Positions 8,562 to 19,158 of a stretch of 36,439 nucleotides of DNA are shown here, one piece after another. Below the pieces are notes generated by a model. The model saw only the letters and a list, made by a program, of their open reading frames with translations. It was not told the origin of the DNA and searched no databases. The first letter of the stretch is position 1. Each line of letters opens with the position of its first letter. The translations under genes and the position numbers were made by a program. The DNA comes from Stenotrophomonas maltophilia (GTDB lineage: Bacteria; Pseudomonadota; Gammaproteobacteria; Xanthomonadales; Xanthomonadaceae), in NCBI RefSeq assembly GCF_013464915.1, contig NZ_RAVT01000044.1, forward strand, positions 17,749 to 54,187. The letters run 5' to 3'.

Positions 8562-8565
8562 CAGA

Positions 8566-8767
8566 TCGCGGGGAACTGTCAGAGGTGGGGCGGTGTGGGC
8601 TTGCAGGACCGTTGGCGCCATGGATGGCGCCATCGAGCCCCCATGGACGGGTTTACGGCGTGTCCTGCAAGCCCACACCGCCCCGCCAAACCACGGATCA
8701 CCCGCTTCTGCTGTTGCTTCGGCCTTTGCCGTTGCTTCGGCGGGTGCAGGGCGCAGCCCTGCCGAAC
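8566..8767 (-). repeat. Composite hairpin repeat, copy B (inverted)
   Basis: On the minus strand it matches copy A from end to end: same head, a 26-nt inverted repeat with one G-T wobble (arms 8584-8609 and 8662-8687), a 52-nt loop (8610-8661) and the same tail. It is exactly 202 nt, like copy A. Only the outer seven bases of the arms (ggcgggg) match copy A. The rest of the arms differs, yet each copy is self-complementary. Confidence 0.85.
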
Positions 8768-8845
8768 CCAACCGACTTCCGCCACTTGCGGTGGCAGCCA
8801 CTGCCCACTAGCCTTCGGCCGTCGTTCACCACCCAAGGACCGCCC

Positions 8846-10810
8846 GTGAAACACCGTCATCTCCTGCTGGCCTCGGCTGTCGCCGCCGCCACGCTGGCCC
8901 TGGTCGCCTGCAAGAAGGAACCCACCCAAGGCACCGATACCGCCAGCAGCAGTGCCCCGGCCGGCGAAACCGCCGACCAGTTCGTGGCCCGCATCAATGC
9001 CGAATTCAAGGCCGCCTACCCGGAGATGACCTCGGCCCAGTGGCTGTCCTCCACCTACATCAACAGTGATTCCGAACGCATCGCGGCCAAGGCCAACGAG
9101 CGCTCGCTGACCCAGCTCAACAGCTGGATCGAACAGGCCGCCAAGTTCGACGGCAAGCCGATGAGCGAGGACAGCAAGCGCGCGATCCATCTGCTGAAGC
9201 TGATGTCCTCGATGCCCGCGCCGCGCGATCCGGCCAAGCTGGCCGAGCTGACCCAGATCGCCACCCGCATGGAAGGCAGCTACGGTGCCGGCAAGTACTG
9301 CACCGATGCCAATGATCCGAACTCCTGCCGCCAGCTCGGCGACCTGGAGCAGGTGCTGGCACGCAGCCGCGACTACGACAAGCAGCTCGATGCGTGGCAG
9401 GGCTGGCACAGCACCACCAAGAGCATGCGTGGCGACTACCAGAAGTTCGTCGGCCTGGTGAACGAAGGTGCCAAGGGCATGGGCTTCACCGATGCCGGGC
9501 AAATGTGGCGCAGCGGCTACGACATGCCGCCGGAGCAGATCGGCCCTGAAACCGATCGCCTGTGGGAACAGGTCAAGCCGATGTACGAGCAGCTGCACTG
9601 CTACGCGCGCGGCAAGCTGGACAAGACCTATGGCAAGGACAAGGCCGAAGTGGGCAATGGCCTGATCGCTGCGCACCTGCTGGGCAACATGTGGCAGCAG
9701 GACTGGTCCAACCTGTGGGACCAGCTGGAACCCTATCCGGGCGCCGGCAGCCTGGACATCACCGCGGCGCTGGAAAAGCAGTACCAGACCAACCTGAGCG
9801 CGGCGCTCGCCAAGGCCGGCAAGGACGCCAACGTCGCCGCGCAGTACAAGGCGCAGCGCGAGGCCGAGCTGCGTACCGCCAAGCAGATGACCGAGCGCGC
9901 CCAGGACTTCTACGTGTCGCTGGGCATGCCGTCGCTGCCGCAGTCGTATTGGGAAAAGACCCAGTTCATCAAGCCCGATGACCGCGACGTGGTCTGCCAC
10001 GCCAGCGCCTGGGACATGAACATGGAAGGCGACGTGCGCACCAAGATGTGCATCAAGCCGAATGAAGAGAACTTCACCACCATCTACCACGAGCTGGGCC
10101 ACATCTATTACGACCTGGCCTACAACCCGCTGCCGCCGCTGTTCCAGGGCGGTGCCAACGATGGCTTCCATGAAGCGATCGGCGACACCATCGTGCTGGC
10201 GATGACGCCCAAGTACCTCAGCTCGATCGGCCTGGTCGACGCACCGACCGAGAGCCGCGAGGCGGTCATCAACAACCAGATGCGCATGGCGCTGTCCGGT
10301 GTGTCGTTCCTGCCGTTCGGGCTGATGATCGACCGCTGGCGCTGGGGCGTGTTCGACGGTTCGATCACCGCCGACAACTACAACAAGGCGTGGTGGGACC
10401 TGAAGGCCAAGTACCAGGGCGTGGCCCCGGCCAGCACCCGTGGCGAAGAGTTCTTCGACCCGGGCGCGAAGTACCACGTGCCGGGCAACACCCCCTACAC
10501 CCGCTACTTCCTGGCGCGCATCCTGCAGTTCCAGTTCTACAAGGGCCTGTGCGACGCGTCGGGCTACAAGGGCCCGCTGCATGAGTGCACCTTCTACGGC
10601 AACAAGGAAGCCGGCCAGAAGTACTGGGCGATGCTGAGCAAGGGTGCCAGCCAGCCGTGGCAGGCCACGCTGAAGGAACTGACCGGTACCGACAAACTCG
10701 ATGCCGGCCCGATGATCGAGTACTTCACGCCGGTCAACGAGTGGCTGAAGCAGCAGAACGAAGGCCAGATGTGCGGCTGGCAGGCCAACGCGGCCCCGGC
10801 GGCGAAATGA
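8846..10810 (+). CDS. M2-family zinc peptidase, ACE-like lipoprotein
   Basis: A 654-residue exported metallopeptidase related to angiotensin-converting enzyme, expected to release dipeptides from peptide C-termini. The GTG start at 8846 has AAGGA 7 nt upstream; the frame stays open much further upstream but runs through the repeat region. An N-terminal lipoprotein signal ends in the lipobox LVAC (Cys22), so the enzyme is probably anchored on the periplasmic side. The zinc site is HELGH (H415, E416, H419) with E443 in FHEAIGD; the 24-residue spacing equals that of ACE. The gene is flanked by the hairpin repeats and a strong terminator, so it is probably monocistronic. The natural substrate is unknown. 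Confidence 0.93.
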   Translation: MKHRHLLLASAVAAATLALVACKKEPTQGTDTASSSAPAGETADQFVARINAEFKAAYPEMTSAQWLSSTYINSDSERIAAKANERSLTQLNSWIEQAAKFDGKPMSEDSKRAIHLLKLMSSMPAPRDPAKLAELTQIATRMEGSYGAGKYCTDANDPNSCRQLGDLEQVLARSRDYDKQLDAWQGWHSTTKSMRGDYQKFVGLVNEGAKGMGFTDAGQMWRSGYDMPPEQIGPETDRLWEQVKPMYEQLHCYARGKLDKTYGKDKAEVGNGLIAAHLLGNMWQQDWSNLWDQLEPYPGAGSLDITAALEKQYQTNLSAALAKAGKDANVAAQYKAQREAELRTAKQMTERAQDFYVSLGMPSLPQSYWEKTQFIKPDDRDVVCHASAWDMNMEGDVRTKMCIKPNEENFTTIYHELGHIYYDLAYNPLPPLFQGGANDGFHEAIGDTIVLAMTPKYLSSIGLVDAPTESREAVINNQMRMALSGVSFLPFGLMIDRWRWGVFDGSITADNYNKAWWDLKAKYQGVAPASTRGEEFFDPGAKYHVPGNTPYTRYFLARILQFQFYKGLCDASGYKGPLHECTFYGNKEAGQKYWAMLSKGASQPWQATLKELTGTDKLDAGPMIEYFTPVNEWLKQQNEGQMCGWQANAAPAAK

Positions 10811-10811
10811 G

Positions 10812-10846
10812 AAAAGGGGCGGGTCCGCGAGGATCCGCCCCTTTCT
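10812..10846 (+). terminator. Intrinsic terminator of the M2 peptidase gene
   Basis: An 11-bp stem with one wobble (ggggcgggtcc / ggatccgcccc, loop gcga) is followed by TTTCT. It starts a few bases after the stop codon. Confidence 0.85.
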
Positions 10847-10847
10847 G

Positions 10848-10918
10848 GTAGTGCCGGCCGCTGGCCGGCAACTGCACGGTGGAAATCCATCTGGCAGCCG
10901 GCCAGCGGCCGGCTCTAC
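10848..10918. repeat. Inverted pair of SMAG-type REP palindromes
   Basis: Two facing elements: plus-strand GTAG plus tgccggcc..ggccggca at 10848-10870, and the inverted copy agccggcc..ggccggct ending in ctac at 10896-10918. They lie between the convergent M2 peptidase and hypothetical genes, right after the terminator. The paired layout would fold into a larger cruciform. Confidence 0.85.
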
Positions 10919-10929
10919 CGAAATGCCTG

Positions 10930-11322
10930 TCAGCTGTTCTTCTTCGCGGCCATCGCCGCAGCCAGCTCGGCCTTGAATTCCTCGAAGGTCTGGCCCTTCT
11001 CCCTGGCTTCGGCCTGTGCGGCATCACGCAGCGCGTCGGAGTACATCAGGCGCACCGGCGTGCCGTTGCGCTCGTGCAGTTCACCGGCCTGCATGATCAG
11101 CGCCAGCACCTGTGCGGCGCTCTCGCTGTGGCCGGCAATGCGGCCATCCATGCCCAGCACCCATTCGCCGTCACGGCGCACGACACCGGCCAGCAGGGTG
11201 CGCTGTGCATCGCGCAGTTCCGCATGCGGCTCCACCGGCGAGGCCTGGGCAGCGGCCTTGTTGGCAGCCTGCTTTTCCTGGCGACGGCGCTGGTCGCGGC
11301 GGGTCTTGGAGCTGGTGGACAT
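10930..11322 (-). CDS. Hypothetical basic/helical protein
   Basis: A 130-residue protein I do not recognise. The first 45 residues are charged and low in complexity (MSTSSKTRRDQRRRQEKQAANK). A small domain of about 70 residues follows (LLAGVVRRDGEWVLGMDGR, VLALIMQAGELHERNG), then an Ala/Lys-rich helical end. No signal peptide or membrane segment is seen, so it is likely cytosolic. The start at 11322 is preferred over the longer frame because the extra residues look random, but no clear ribosome site is visible. It lies 69 bp downstream of the siderophore-interacting protein gene on the same strand and could be its operon partner. Confidence 0.7.
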   Translation of the reverse strand: MSTSSKTRRDQRRRQEKQAANKAAAQASPVEPHAELRDAQRTLLAGVVRRDGEWVLGMDGRIAGHSESAAQVLALIMQAGELHERNGTPVRLMYSDALRDAAQAEAREKGQTFEEFKAELAAAMAAKKNS

Positions 11323-11391
11323 GGTGCGGTACCGCTGCGAAAGGGGGGCGCAAGGATAGCGCACCCCGCCCGCAGCACCGCTTCACACCCC

Positions 11392-12288
11392 TCAGTCCAG
11401 CACTTTGCCGTGCCGCCAGTAGCCCATGAAGGTAATCGCGCGGCGGTCCAGCCCGCAGTCGCGGACCAGGTGGCGACGGATCGCCATCACCGCCCCCGCC
11501 TCGCCTGCCACCCAGGCATACAGCGGCCCGGCCACGCTGGCATCGGCCTGTTCCCAGAGGATCTGCGCGTCAACGTCGATCTCTTCCAGTTCGTCGCCGG
11601 CGGCCACGCTCGAGGCCGCTGCCAGGCGTGCCTGCACCGCCTGCAACAGCGGCTGCCCGTAAGCCGCCTGCCCGCGTGGCAGCCAGACCAGCTCGGCCGT
11701 GTCCGGGGCCTTCAATGGCACAGCATCCCCGGCCTGGGCGACCTCCAGCAGCGCCAGCGTGCGTGGCGGATCGGCCAGCGCGGCCAGTTCCTCGAGAATG
11801 CCGGCCACCGCCGGCAGCGCGGTTTCATCCGCCACCAGCAGCACCTGGCCGACACCCGCCGGCGGCTTCCATTCCCAGCCTTCGCTGCTGTCGGCACAGT
11901 CGGCATCGGGGGCCAGCAGCACTACGCGGTCGCCCGGCCGCGCGTGGATGGCCCAGCGCGAGGCCGGCCCGGTTTCGCCATGGAGCACGAAATCAACGTC
12001 GACCTCGCCCTGCTCGGCACGCAGCTGGCGGATGGTGTAGGTGCGCATGGGCGGGCGCTGGTCGTCCGGCAGCGCCCGGTAGCGCGGATACCAGTCCTCG
12101 CCGCTGGGCACCTGCGGCACGTCCTGGCCGGGCAAGGGGAAGAACACCTTGATGCGCTGGTCCGGGCCTTCGGTCTTCATCCGTGCCACGTCGGCACCGG
12201 TGAACACCATGCGGTCCAGGGAAGGGGAAAGAACGCGGCGCTCCTTCAGCGCCACCTCGAACAGGCGATAGGTCTGCTGCGCAGCCAT
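11392..12288 (-). CDS. Siderophore-interacting protein (FAD ferric reductase)
   Basis: A 298-residue cytosolic flavoprotein of the SIP/ViuB/YqjH family, which reduces iron in imported ferric-siderophores. The FAD-binding barrel shows MRTYTIRQL and an upstream VFFPLPGQD. The NAD(P)H-binding part shows VLLVADETALPAVAGIL and YAWVAGEAGAVMAIRRHL. The protein ends FMGYWRHGKVLD, a strongly conserved SIP ending. The ATG at 12288 has GAGG upstream. An MFS exporter of the Bcr/CflA type lies upstream on the same strand, 141 bp away; the two may act in iron or siderophore handling, but the spacing argues for separate promoters. Confidence in the family is high. Confidence 0.92.
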   Translation of the reverse strand: MAAQQTYRLFEVALKERRVLSPSLDRMVFTGADVARMKTEGPDQRIKVFFPLPGQDVPQVPSGEDWYPRYRALPDDQRPPMRTYTIRQLRAEQGEVDVDFVLHGETGPASRWAIHARPGDRVVLLAPDADCADSSEGWEWKPPAGVGQVLLVADETALPAVAGILEELAALADPPRTLALLEVAQAGDAVPLKAPDTAELVWLPRGQAAYGQPLLQAVQARLAAASSVAAGDELEEIDVDAQILWEQADASVAGPLYAWVAGEAGAVMAIRRHLVRDCGLDRRAITFMGYWRHGKVLD

Positions 12289-12393
12289 GGGGGAACCTCA
12301 TGCAACGACATCGGATCGGCTGGCTGTCGTGCATCCACGCACCGGCTGGCTGGAGTCCCCAGCCTAGTCCGGTCGTTCCTCGCCGCAAGCGTT

Positions 12394-12416
12394 GCGGGCA
12401 TCGCGGCCCGCCCTAC
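12394..12416 (-). repeat. Possible degenerate SMAG palindrome
   Basis: On the minus strand a GTAG is followed by gcgggc / gcccgc with a 6-nt loop, in the gap between the MFS and siderophore-interacting genes. The stem is short and offset from the GTAG, so this may be chance. Confidence 0.35.
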
Positions 12417-12429
12417 CCCTGCGCGCTGC

Positions 12430-13680
12430 TCAATGGCCCGTGCAGGCTGCCTGCGCCGCGCGCTCGCGCTGGTGTTCCCAGTACCAGAACACGAATCCGG
12501 CGCCGAAGAACGCGGCCTGGCCCAGTGCCAGGTGCAGCGGGCTGGCACTGAGCAGCGGCGACACCACGCCAGCCACCACCGTGCTGATCATCAGCTGCAC
12601 GAAGGCCTGCAGGGACGATGCCAGGCCACGCTGGTGCGGGTACATGTCCAGCACCGCCAGGGCCAGGATCGGGAAGATCAGCGACATGCCCATGCCGCCC
12701 AGGAAGATCGGCAGCACCGCCCACGGCAGCACGAACTGCGGCGACAGCGCCACGTAGCCGACATTCAGCAGCGCCGACAGCGCGCACAGGCTGAAACCGA
12801 TGGCGACCTGGCGGGTGGGCGTGGTGTGCCCGGCCATGCGCCCGGACAGGAACGAGCCGGTGGTCATGCCGCCGATGGTGGGAATGAACAGCCAGGCGAA
12901 GCCGCCTTCGCCCAGGTGCAGGTGCTGCATCACGAACACCGGTGCCGAGGAGATGTACAGGAAGATGCCGCCGAAACCGATGCTGCCGGCCAGCGCCAGG
13001 CGCAGGAAGCGCGGATTGAAGCCGATGCGTACGTAGTCGCGCAGCAGCACGCGCGGCGACAGCGGCACCCGTGCCTCGACCGGATGGGTCTCCGGCAGGT
13101 AGCGCGCAGTGGCCGCCAGCAGCACCAGCGCGAACACCACCAGGAACCAGAAGATCAGCGGCCAGCCCGCGCCACTGAGCAGGATCCAGCCACCGATGAT
13201 CGGGGCGATGGCCGGAGCGATGCCGAACAGCATCGACACCTGGCTCATCAGGCGCTGCGCATCGTGGCCGTGATACAGGTCGCGGATCACCGCGCGGCCG
13301 ACAATCATGCCGACACCCGCTGACAGGCCCTGCAGCGCGCGGAACGCCAGCAGCGTGGACAGATCCGTGGACAGCGCACAGCCGACCGAGGCGCCGACGA
13401 ACACCACCAGCCCCCCCAGGATCACCCGCTTGCGGCCCCAGGCATCGGACAGCGGGCCGTGCGCCAGGCTCATCAGGCCGTAGAACAGCAGGTACACGCT
13501 GATGGTCTGCTGCACCGCCACCTCGTCCACCGCCAGGCGCTGGGCCAGCTGCGGGAACGCCGGGAAAATGGTGTCGATCGAGAACGGGCCGAACATGGCC
13601 AGGCCGGCAAGCAGCAGGGCCATGCGGCGGGTGGAGGGAGCAACGGCGGCGGTCATGGAGGAAGCGTCCGGCAGGGCCAT
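12430..13680 (-). CDS. Bcr/CflA-type MFS drug exporter
   Basis: A 416-residue major facilitator with 12 predicted helices. MFS motif A lies between helices 2 and 3 (GPLSDAWGRKRVIL). The first helix with FGPFSIDTIFPAFPQLAQ is diagnostic for the Bcr/CflA drug:proton antiporters (bicyclomycin, chloramphenicol and other hydrophobic compounds in relatives). The ATG at 13680 is used; a GTG at 13689 and an ATG at 13656 are also possible, and none has a clear ribosome site. It is divergent from the riboswitch-gcvP unit and upstream of the siderophore-interacting protein gene. The actual substrate cannot be told from the sequence. Confidence 0.9.
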   Translation of the reverse strand: MALPDASSMTAAVAPSTRRMALLLAGLAMFGPFSIDTIFPAFPQLAQRLAVDEVAVQQTISVYLLFYGLMSLAHGPLSDAWGRKRVILGGLVVFVGASVGCALSTDLSTLLAFRALQGLSAGVGMIVGRAVIRDLYHGHDAQRLMSQVSMLFGIAPAIAPIIGGWILLSGAGWPLIFWFLVVFALVLLAATARYLPETHPVEARVPLSPRVLLRDYVRIGFNPRFLRLALAGSIGFGGIFLYISSAPVFVMQHLHLGEGGFAWLFIPTIGGMTTGSFLSGRMAGHTTPTRQVAIGFSLCALSALLNVGYVALSPQFVLPWAVLPIFLGGMGMSLIFPILALAVLDMYPHQRGLASSLQAFVQLMISTVVAGVVSPLLSASPLHLALGQAAFFGAGFVFWYWEHQRERAAQAACTGH

Positions 13681-13869
13681 GCGCGGCACGCACGGCGGGC
13701 GCCGGTCCCCCTGCAGCAGGGACGGCGCCAGATGAATTCGGGTATCCGCCCATCATAGGCGGGGATTGCACCCGGCGCCATGCAGAACTGCACAAAACGC
13801 ACGCCCGGGCCATCGGCCATTCAGGCGCGACGACCTGGCGCGGAGGCGGCCGCCGTGCCCGCAACGGGC

Positions 13870-13875
13870 TATAAT
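13870..13875 (+). promoter_or_regulatory. -10 box (TATAAT) for the riboswitch-gcvP transcript
   Basis: An exact consensus -10 hexamer sits about 10 nt before the first riboswitch helix, so the transcript would begin at the aptamer. The -35 region (around 13847-13852) is GC-rich and weak. Confidence 0.65.
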
Positions 13876-13885
13876 CGGCGGGCAA

Positions 13886-14053
13886 CACGGTGGGAGAAGC
13901 GGAACACCGCTGCCGAAGGCGCAACGCCCGTAATCGCTCAGGCCCGATACCACCCGTAACACAACTCTGGAGAGACCGGTTCGATCCGGCGCCGAAGGGG
14001 CACGAAGCTGCGGCCAACCGCGCTTTTAAACTCTCAGGCAAAAGGACAGAGGG
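13886..14053 (+). ncRNA. Tandem glycine riboswitch (gcvT RNA motif)
   Basis: Two consecutive aptamers. The first (about 13886-13958) has ggtgggagaag, GCCGAAGG, CTCAGGC and a closing ccaccc. The second (about 13965-14053) has ctctggagag, GCCGAAGG, CTCAGGC and a closing cagagg. The doubled GCCGAAGG and CTCAGG core segments are the hallmark of glycine aptamers that act together. It directly precedes gcvP, the glycine-cleavage P-protein, consistent with induction by glycine. No T-run follows the platform hairpin, so translational control is possible. Confidence 0.95.
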
Positions 14054-14121
14054 GCGCCCCGCAGACCGCCGACCGGCGGCTTGTGCCCGTGCGTGTGCCC
14101 TTTCCTGACGGATCCTTCGCC

Positions 14122-16989
<2,868 letters not shown>

Positions 16990-17010
16990 TTCCTCGCTGC
17001 ATCGGTAAAG

Positions 17011-17045
17011 AAAACGGCCCGCGCAAGCGGGCCGTTTTCGTTTTG
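17011..17045. terminator. Bidirectional intrinsic terminator after gcvP
   Basis: A 12-bp perfect stem (aaaacggcccgc / gcgggccgtttt, loop gcaa) with T-runs on both strands. It ends gcvP and may also end the convergent PhnB-like transcript. Confidence 0.9.
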
Positions 17046-17047
17046 CG

Positions 17048-17070
17048 GTAGCACCGGGCCATGCCCGGCG
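17048..17070 (+). repeat. SMAG-type REP palindrome (CCGGGC subtype)
   Basis: GTAG followed by accgggcc..gcccgg. It is the first of two same-strand elements after the gcvP terminator; a related stem occurs at 30856-30878. Confidence 0.75.
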
Positions 17071-17083
17071 AGCGCATTCTCCA

Positions 17084-17106
17084 GTAGATCCACGCCATGC
17101 GTGGAT
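17084..17106 (+). repeat. SMAG-type REP palindrome (ATCCACGC subtype)
   Basis: GTAG followed by atccacgc / gcgtggat with a 3-nt loop. It lies 10 nt before the 3' end of the PhnB-like gene. Confidence 0.82.
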
Positions 17107-17115
17107 GCTCTGTTC

Positions 17116-17526
17116 TCACGGGTCCGGCATCTGCCCCAGGCTCAACTGCCACGACACCCCGAAGCGGTCCTGCACCCAGCCGTAGCGGTTGCTGAAGTCA
17201 TAATCGCCCACCGGCATCAACCAATGCCCGCCCTCGCCCAGCACGCGCGCCGCGCGCTCGAACTGCTCGGCACCGGAACACTCGACGAACAGCGAGATCG
17301 ACGGCGAGAAGGTGAAGTCGTGCACGTCCAGGCTGTCGAAGCACAGGTAGTGGGTGCCCCCCAGCAGGAAAATGGCCTGGCGGACCTGCCCGGGCACGCC
17401 GGCACCGGCGCCGTCCGGATGGCGCTGCATTGCCAGCAGGCGGAAATCGGCGAAGGCTTCGGCGTACAGGGCCAGGGCGGCCTCGGCCTGGCCGGTGAAC
17501 ATCAGGAAGGGACGGCTGCGCAGCAT
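17116..17526 (-). CDS. PhnB-like VOC-fold protein
   Basis: A 136-residue cytosolic protein of the PhnB / 3-demethylubiquinone-methyltransferase-like branch of the VOC superfamily. It starts RPFLMFTGQAEAALALYAEAF and has the family's closing pattern NRYGWVQDRFGVSWQL. The middle FSPSISLFVECSGAEQFERAARVL is the second beta-alpha unit. The start at 17526 has GGGAG upstream; the longer frame is not supported. It is convergent with gcvP, with a terminator and two REP elements between. Family members often lack a known reaction, and the substrate is not evident. Confidence 0.87.
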   Translation of the reverse strand: MLRSRPFLMFTGQAEAALALYAEAFADFRLLAMQRHPDGAGAGVPGQVRQAIFLLGGTHYLCFDSLDVHDFTFSPSISLFVECSGAEQFERAARVLGEGGHWLMPVGDYDFSNRYGWVQDRFGVSWQLSLGQMPDP

Positions 17527-17596
17527 GCGGTACTCCCGGTCGACGGGCCGATGACGGCCTACCTGCACACAGTGCCACGCGGAATGTGTGCCTGTT

Positions 17597-17620
17597 GTAG
17601 AGCCGAGCCCATGCTCGGCT
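17597..17620 (+). repeat. SMAG-type REP palindrome (AGCCGAGC subtype)
   Basis: GTAG then agccgag..ctcggct. First of three elements in a 108-bp cluster upstream of the PhnB-like gene and downstream of the permease gene. Confidence 0.8.
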
Positions 17621-17638
17621 GGCGACCACGCAGACAGC

Positions 17639-17662
17639 AGCCGACCGTGGGGTCGGCTCTAC
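17639..17662 (-). repeat. SMAG-type REP palindrome (AGCCGACC subtype)
   Basis: Inverted relative to 17597-17620: agccgacc..ggtcggct followed by ctac. Nearly identical to the next element. Confidence 0.82.
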
Positions 17663-17680
17663 AGAAAACCCGGCGACAGC

Positions 17681-17704
17681 AGCCGACCATGGGGTCGGCT
17701 CTAC
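17681..17704 (-). repeat. SMAG-type REP palindrome (AGCCGACC subtype, second copy)
   Basis: Differs from the element at 17639-17662 only in the loop. It ends 4 nt before the 3' end of the permease gene, so it may end or stabilise that message. Confidence 0.82.
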
Positions 17705-17708
17705 CCAA

Positions 17709-19076
17709 TCACGCCTCGCGCATGCGCCGGGCGATGGCGCTGCCGGCGGCGATGGTGGCGGTCAGCGCCACCATCGACAGGAACTGCAGGCGGGTGTGCG
17801 ACTCGCTCAGCAGCAGGCCGAAGATCAGCGCCAGGATGGCCAGCGCGCACACCGTCAGCCACGGGAACCCGGCCATGCGGAATGGCAGCCGGGTACCCAG
17901 GCGATCCGCGCGGCGGCGCAGCACCAGCTGCGAGACCAGCGACAGCGTCCACACCAGCAAGCAGGTGGAACCGACGATGTTCAGCAGCACCGGCAGCACC
18001 CGGTCCGGGAACAGCAGTTCCATCACGGTGGCGGCGAAACCGAACAGCACGCTGGCCAGCACGGCGATGACCGGCACCTGGCGCGGATCGGTCCAGCCCA
18101 GCACCGCTGGCGCTTCACGACGCTGCGCCAGCGAATACATCATGCGCGAGGCACCGTAGAGGTTGGCATTGAGCGCCGACAGCAGCGCGATCACCGCGAT
18201 CAGGGTGATGGCGGTGCCCGCACCCGGGATACGGGCGATATCCAGCACCGCAGCGAACGGCGACTTCAGCGCCTCGCTGGTCCACGGCACTACGGCGATG
18301 ATCACGCTCAGCGAGCCGATGTAGAACACCAGGATGCGCCAGGCCACCGTGCGGATGGCACGGGCAATGCTGCGTTCCGGATCTTCGGTCTCGGCGGCAG
18401 CGACGGCCACGATCTCGGTACCACCGAAGGCGAACACCACCACCAGCAGCGCGGCACCGATACCGGCCAGGCCCTTCGGTGCGAAGCCGCCGTGTTCGGT
18501 GAAGTTGCTCAGGCCCGGCGAGGTCACCTGCGGCAGCCAGCCCATCAGCAGCGCCACGCCGATGGCGATGAAGGCCAGGATCGCCGCGACCTTGAGGATG
18601 GCGAACCAGAATTCGAACTCGCCGAAGTTCTTCACCCCCAGCAGGTTGATCGCGGTGAAGAACAGCATGAAGGCCAGCGCCGCCATCGGTACCGGTATCG
18701 CCGGCCAGACCGTGGCCAGCAGCCCGGCTGCACCCACTGCTTCGGCGGCGATCACGATCACCAGCTGCACCCACCACAGCCAGCCCACGGTGGCACCGGC
18801 GGTCGCCCCCATGGCATCGGCGGCGTAGACAGAGAACGCGCCACTGGTCGGTTTGGCCGCCGCCATCTCGCCCAGTGCGTTCATCACGATGATCACCAGC
18901 GCACCGGCCACCAGATACGACACCAGCACTGCCGGACCGGCTGCCTGCACGCCCACGCCCGAGCCGAGGAACAGGCCGGCGCCGATGGCGCTGCCCAGGC
19001 CCATCATGATCAGCTGGCGGGGCTTGAGCGAATGTCCGAGGCGGGACGGCGAAGCGGTCGGAATCGAGTTGGGCAT
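17709..19076 (-). CDS. APC-superfamily amino acid permease
   Basis: A 455-residue inner-membrane transporter with about 12 helices. It begins SLKPRQLIMMGLGSAIGAGLF, the conserved first helix and unwound GSAIG segment of APC amino-acid permeases (AAT family; relatives include AroP, GabP and CycA). A later VFAFGGTEIVAVAAAE segment matches the conserved helix 6 of the family. The ATG at 19076 is chosen because the family N-terminus starts there. A PAS-AraC regulator lies 82 bp upstream on the same strand and probably controls it. The amino acid transported is not evident from the sequence. Confidence 0.92.
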   Translation of the reverse strand: MPNSIPTASPSRLGHSLKPRQLIMMGLGSAIGAGLFLGSGVGVQAAGPAVLVSYLVAGALVIIVMNALGEMAAAKPTSGAFSVYAADAMGATAGATVGWLWWVQLVIVIAAEAVGAAGLLATVWPAIPVPMAALAFMLFFTAINLLGVKNFGEFEFWFAILKVAAILAFIAIGVALLMGWLPQVTSPGLSNFTEHGGFAPKGLAGIGAALLVVVFAFGGTEIVAVAAAETEDPERSIARAIRTVAWRILVFYIGSLSVIIAVVPWTSEALKSPFAAVLDIARIPGAGTAITLIAVIALLSALNANLYGASRMMYSLAQRREAPAVLGWTDPRQVPVIAVLASVLFGFAATVMELLFPDRVLPVLLNIVGSTCLLVWTLSLVSQLVLRRRADRLGTRLPFRMAGFPWLTVCALAILALIFGLLLSESHTRLQFLSMVALTATIAAGSAIARRMREA

Positions 19077-19158
19077 CGGCGGGGCTGGCGGCGGGCTACA
19101 GGGGCGACACCTTACCCTGTCCCATGCCCGCGGGGATAGGCACAGCGCAGCAGGCGGC

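Larger units (their letters stand above)
8287..8845. other. 559-bp non-coding gap filled by paired hairpin elements
   Basis: No gene is supported here. The gap holds two copies of a 202-nt composite repeat in inverted orientation (8292-8493 and 8566-8767), a 72-nt spacer with one SMAG palindrome, and about 80 bp of leader for the peptidase gene. Translations in this stretch are low-complexity Ala/Ser/Val runs from GCAACA-like repeats and are artefacts. Confidence 0.85.
13681..14121. other. 441-bp gap holding the gcvP promoter and riboswitch leader
   Basis: No gene. The left 190 bp separate the MFS and gcvP units. The right part holds a TATAAT box (13870-13875), a tandem glycine riboswitch (13886-14053) and a 68-nt expression platform with a ccgcc/ggcgg hairpin (14066-14080) before the gcvP start. 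Confidence 0.85.

Noticed and set aside
17597..17704. CRISPR-like spacing of repeats
   Set aside because: Only three copies, mixed orientation, palindromic and GTAG-headed; these are REP elements and no cas gene is near.
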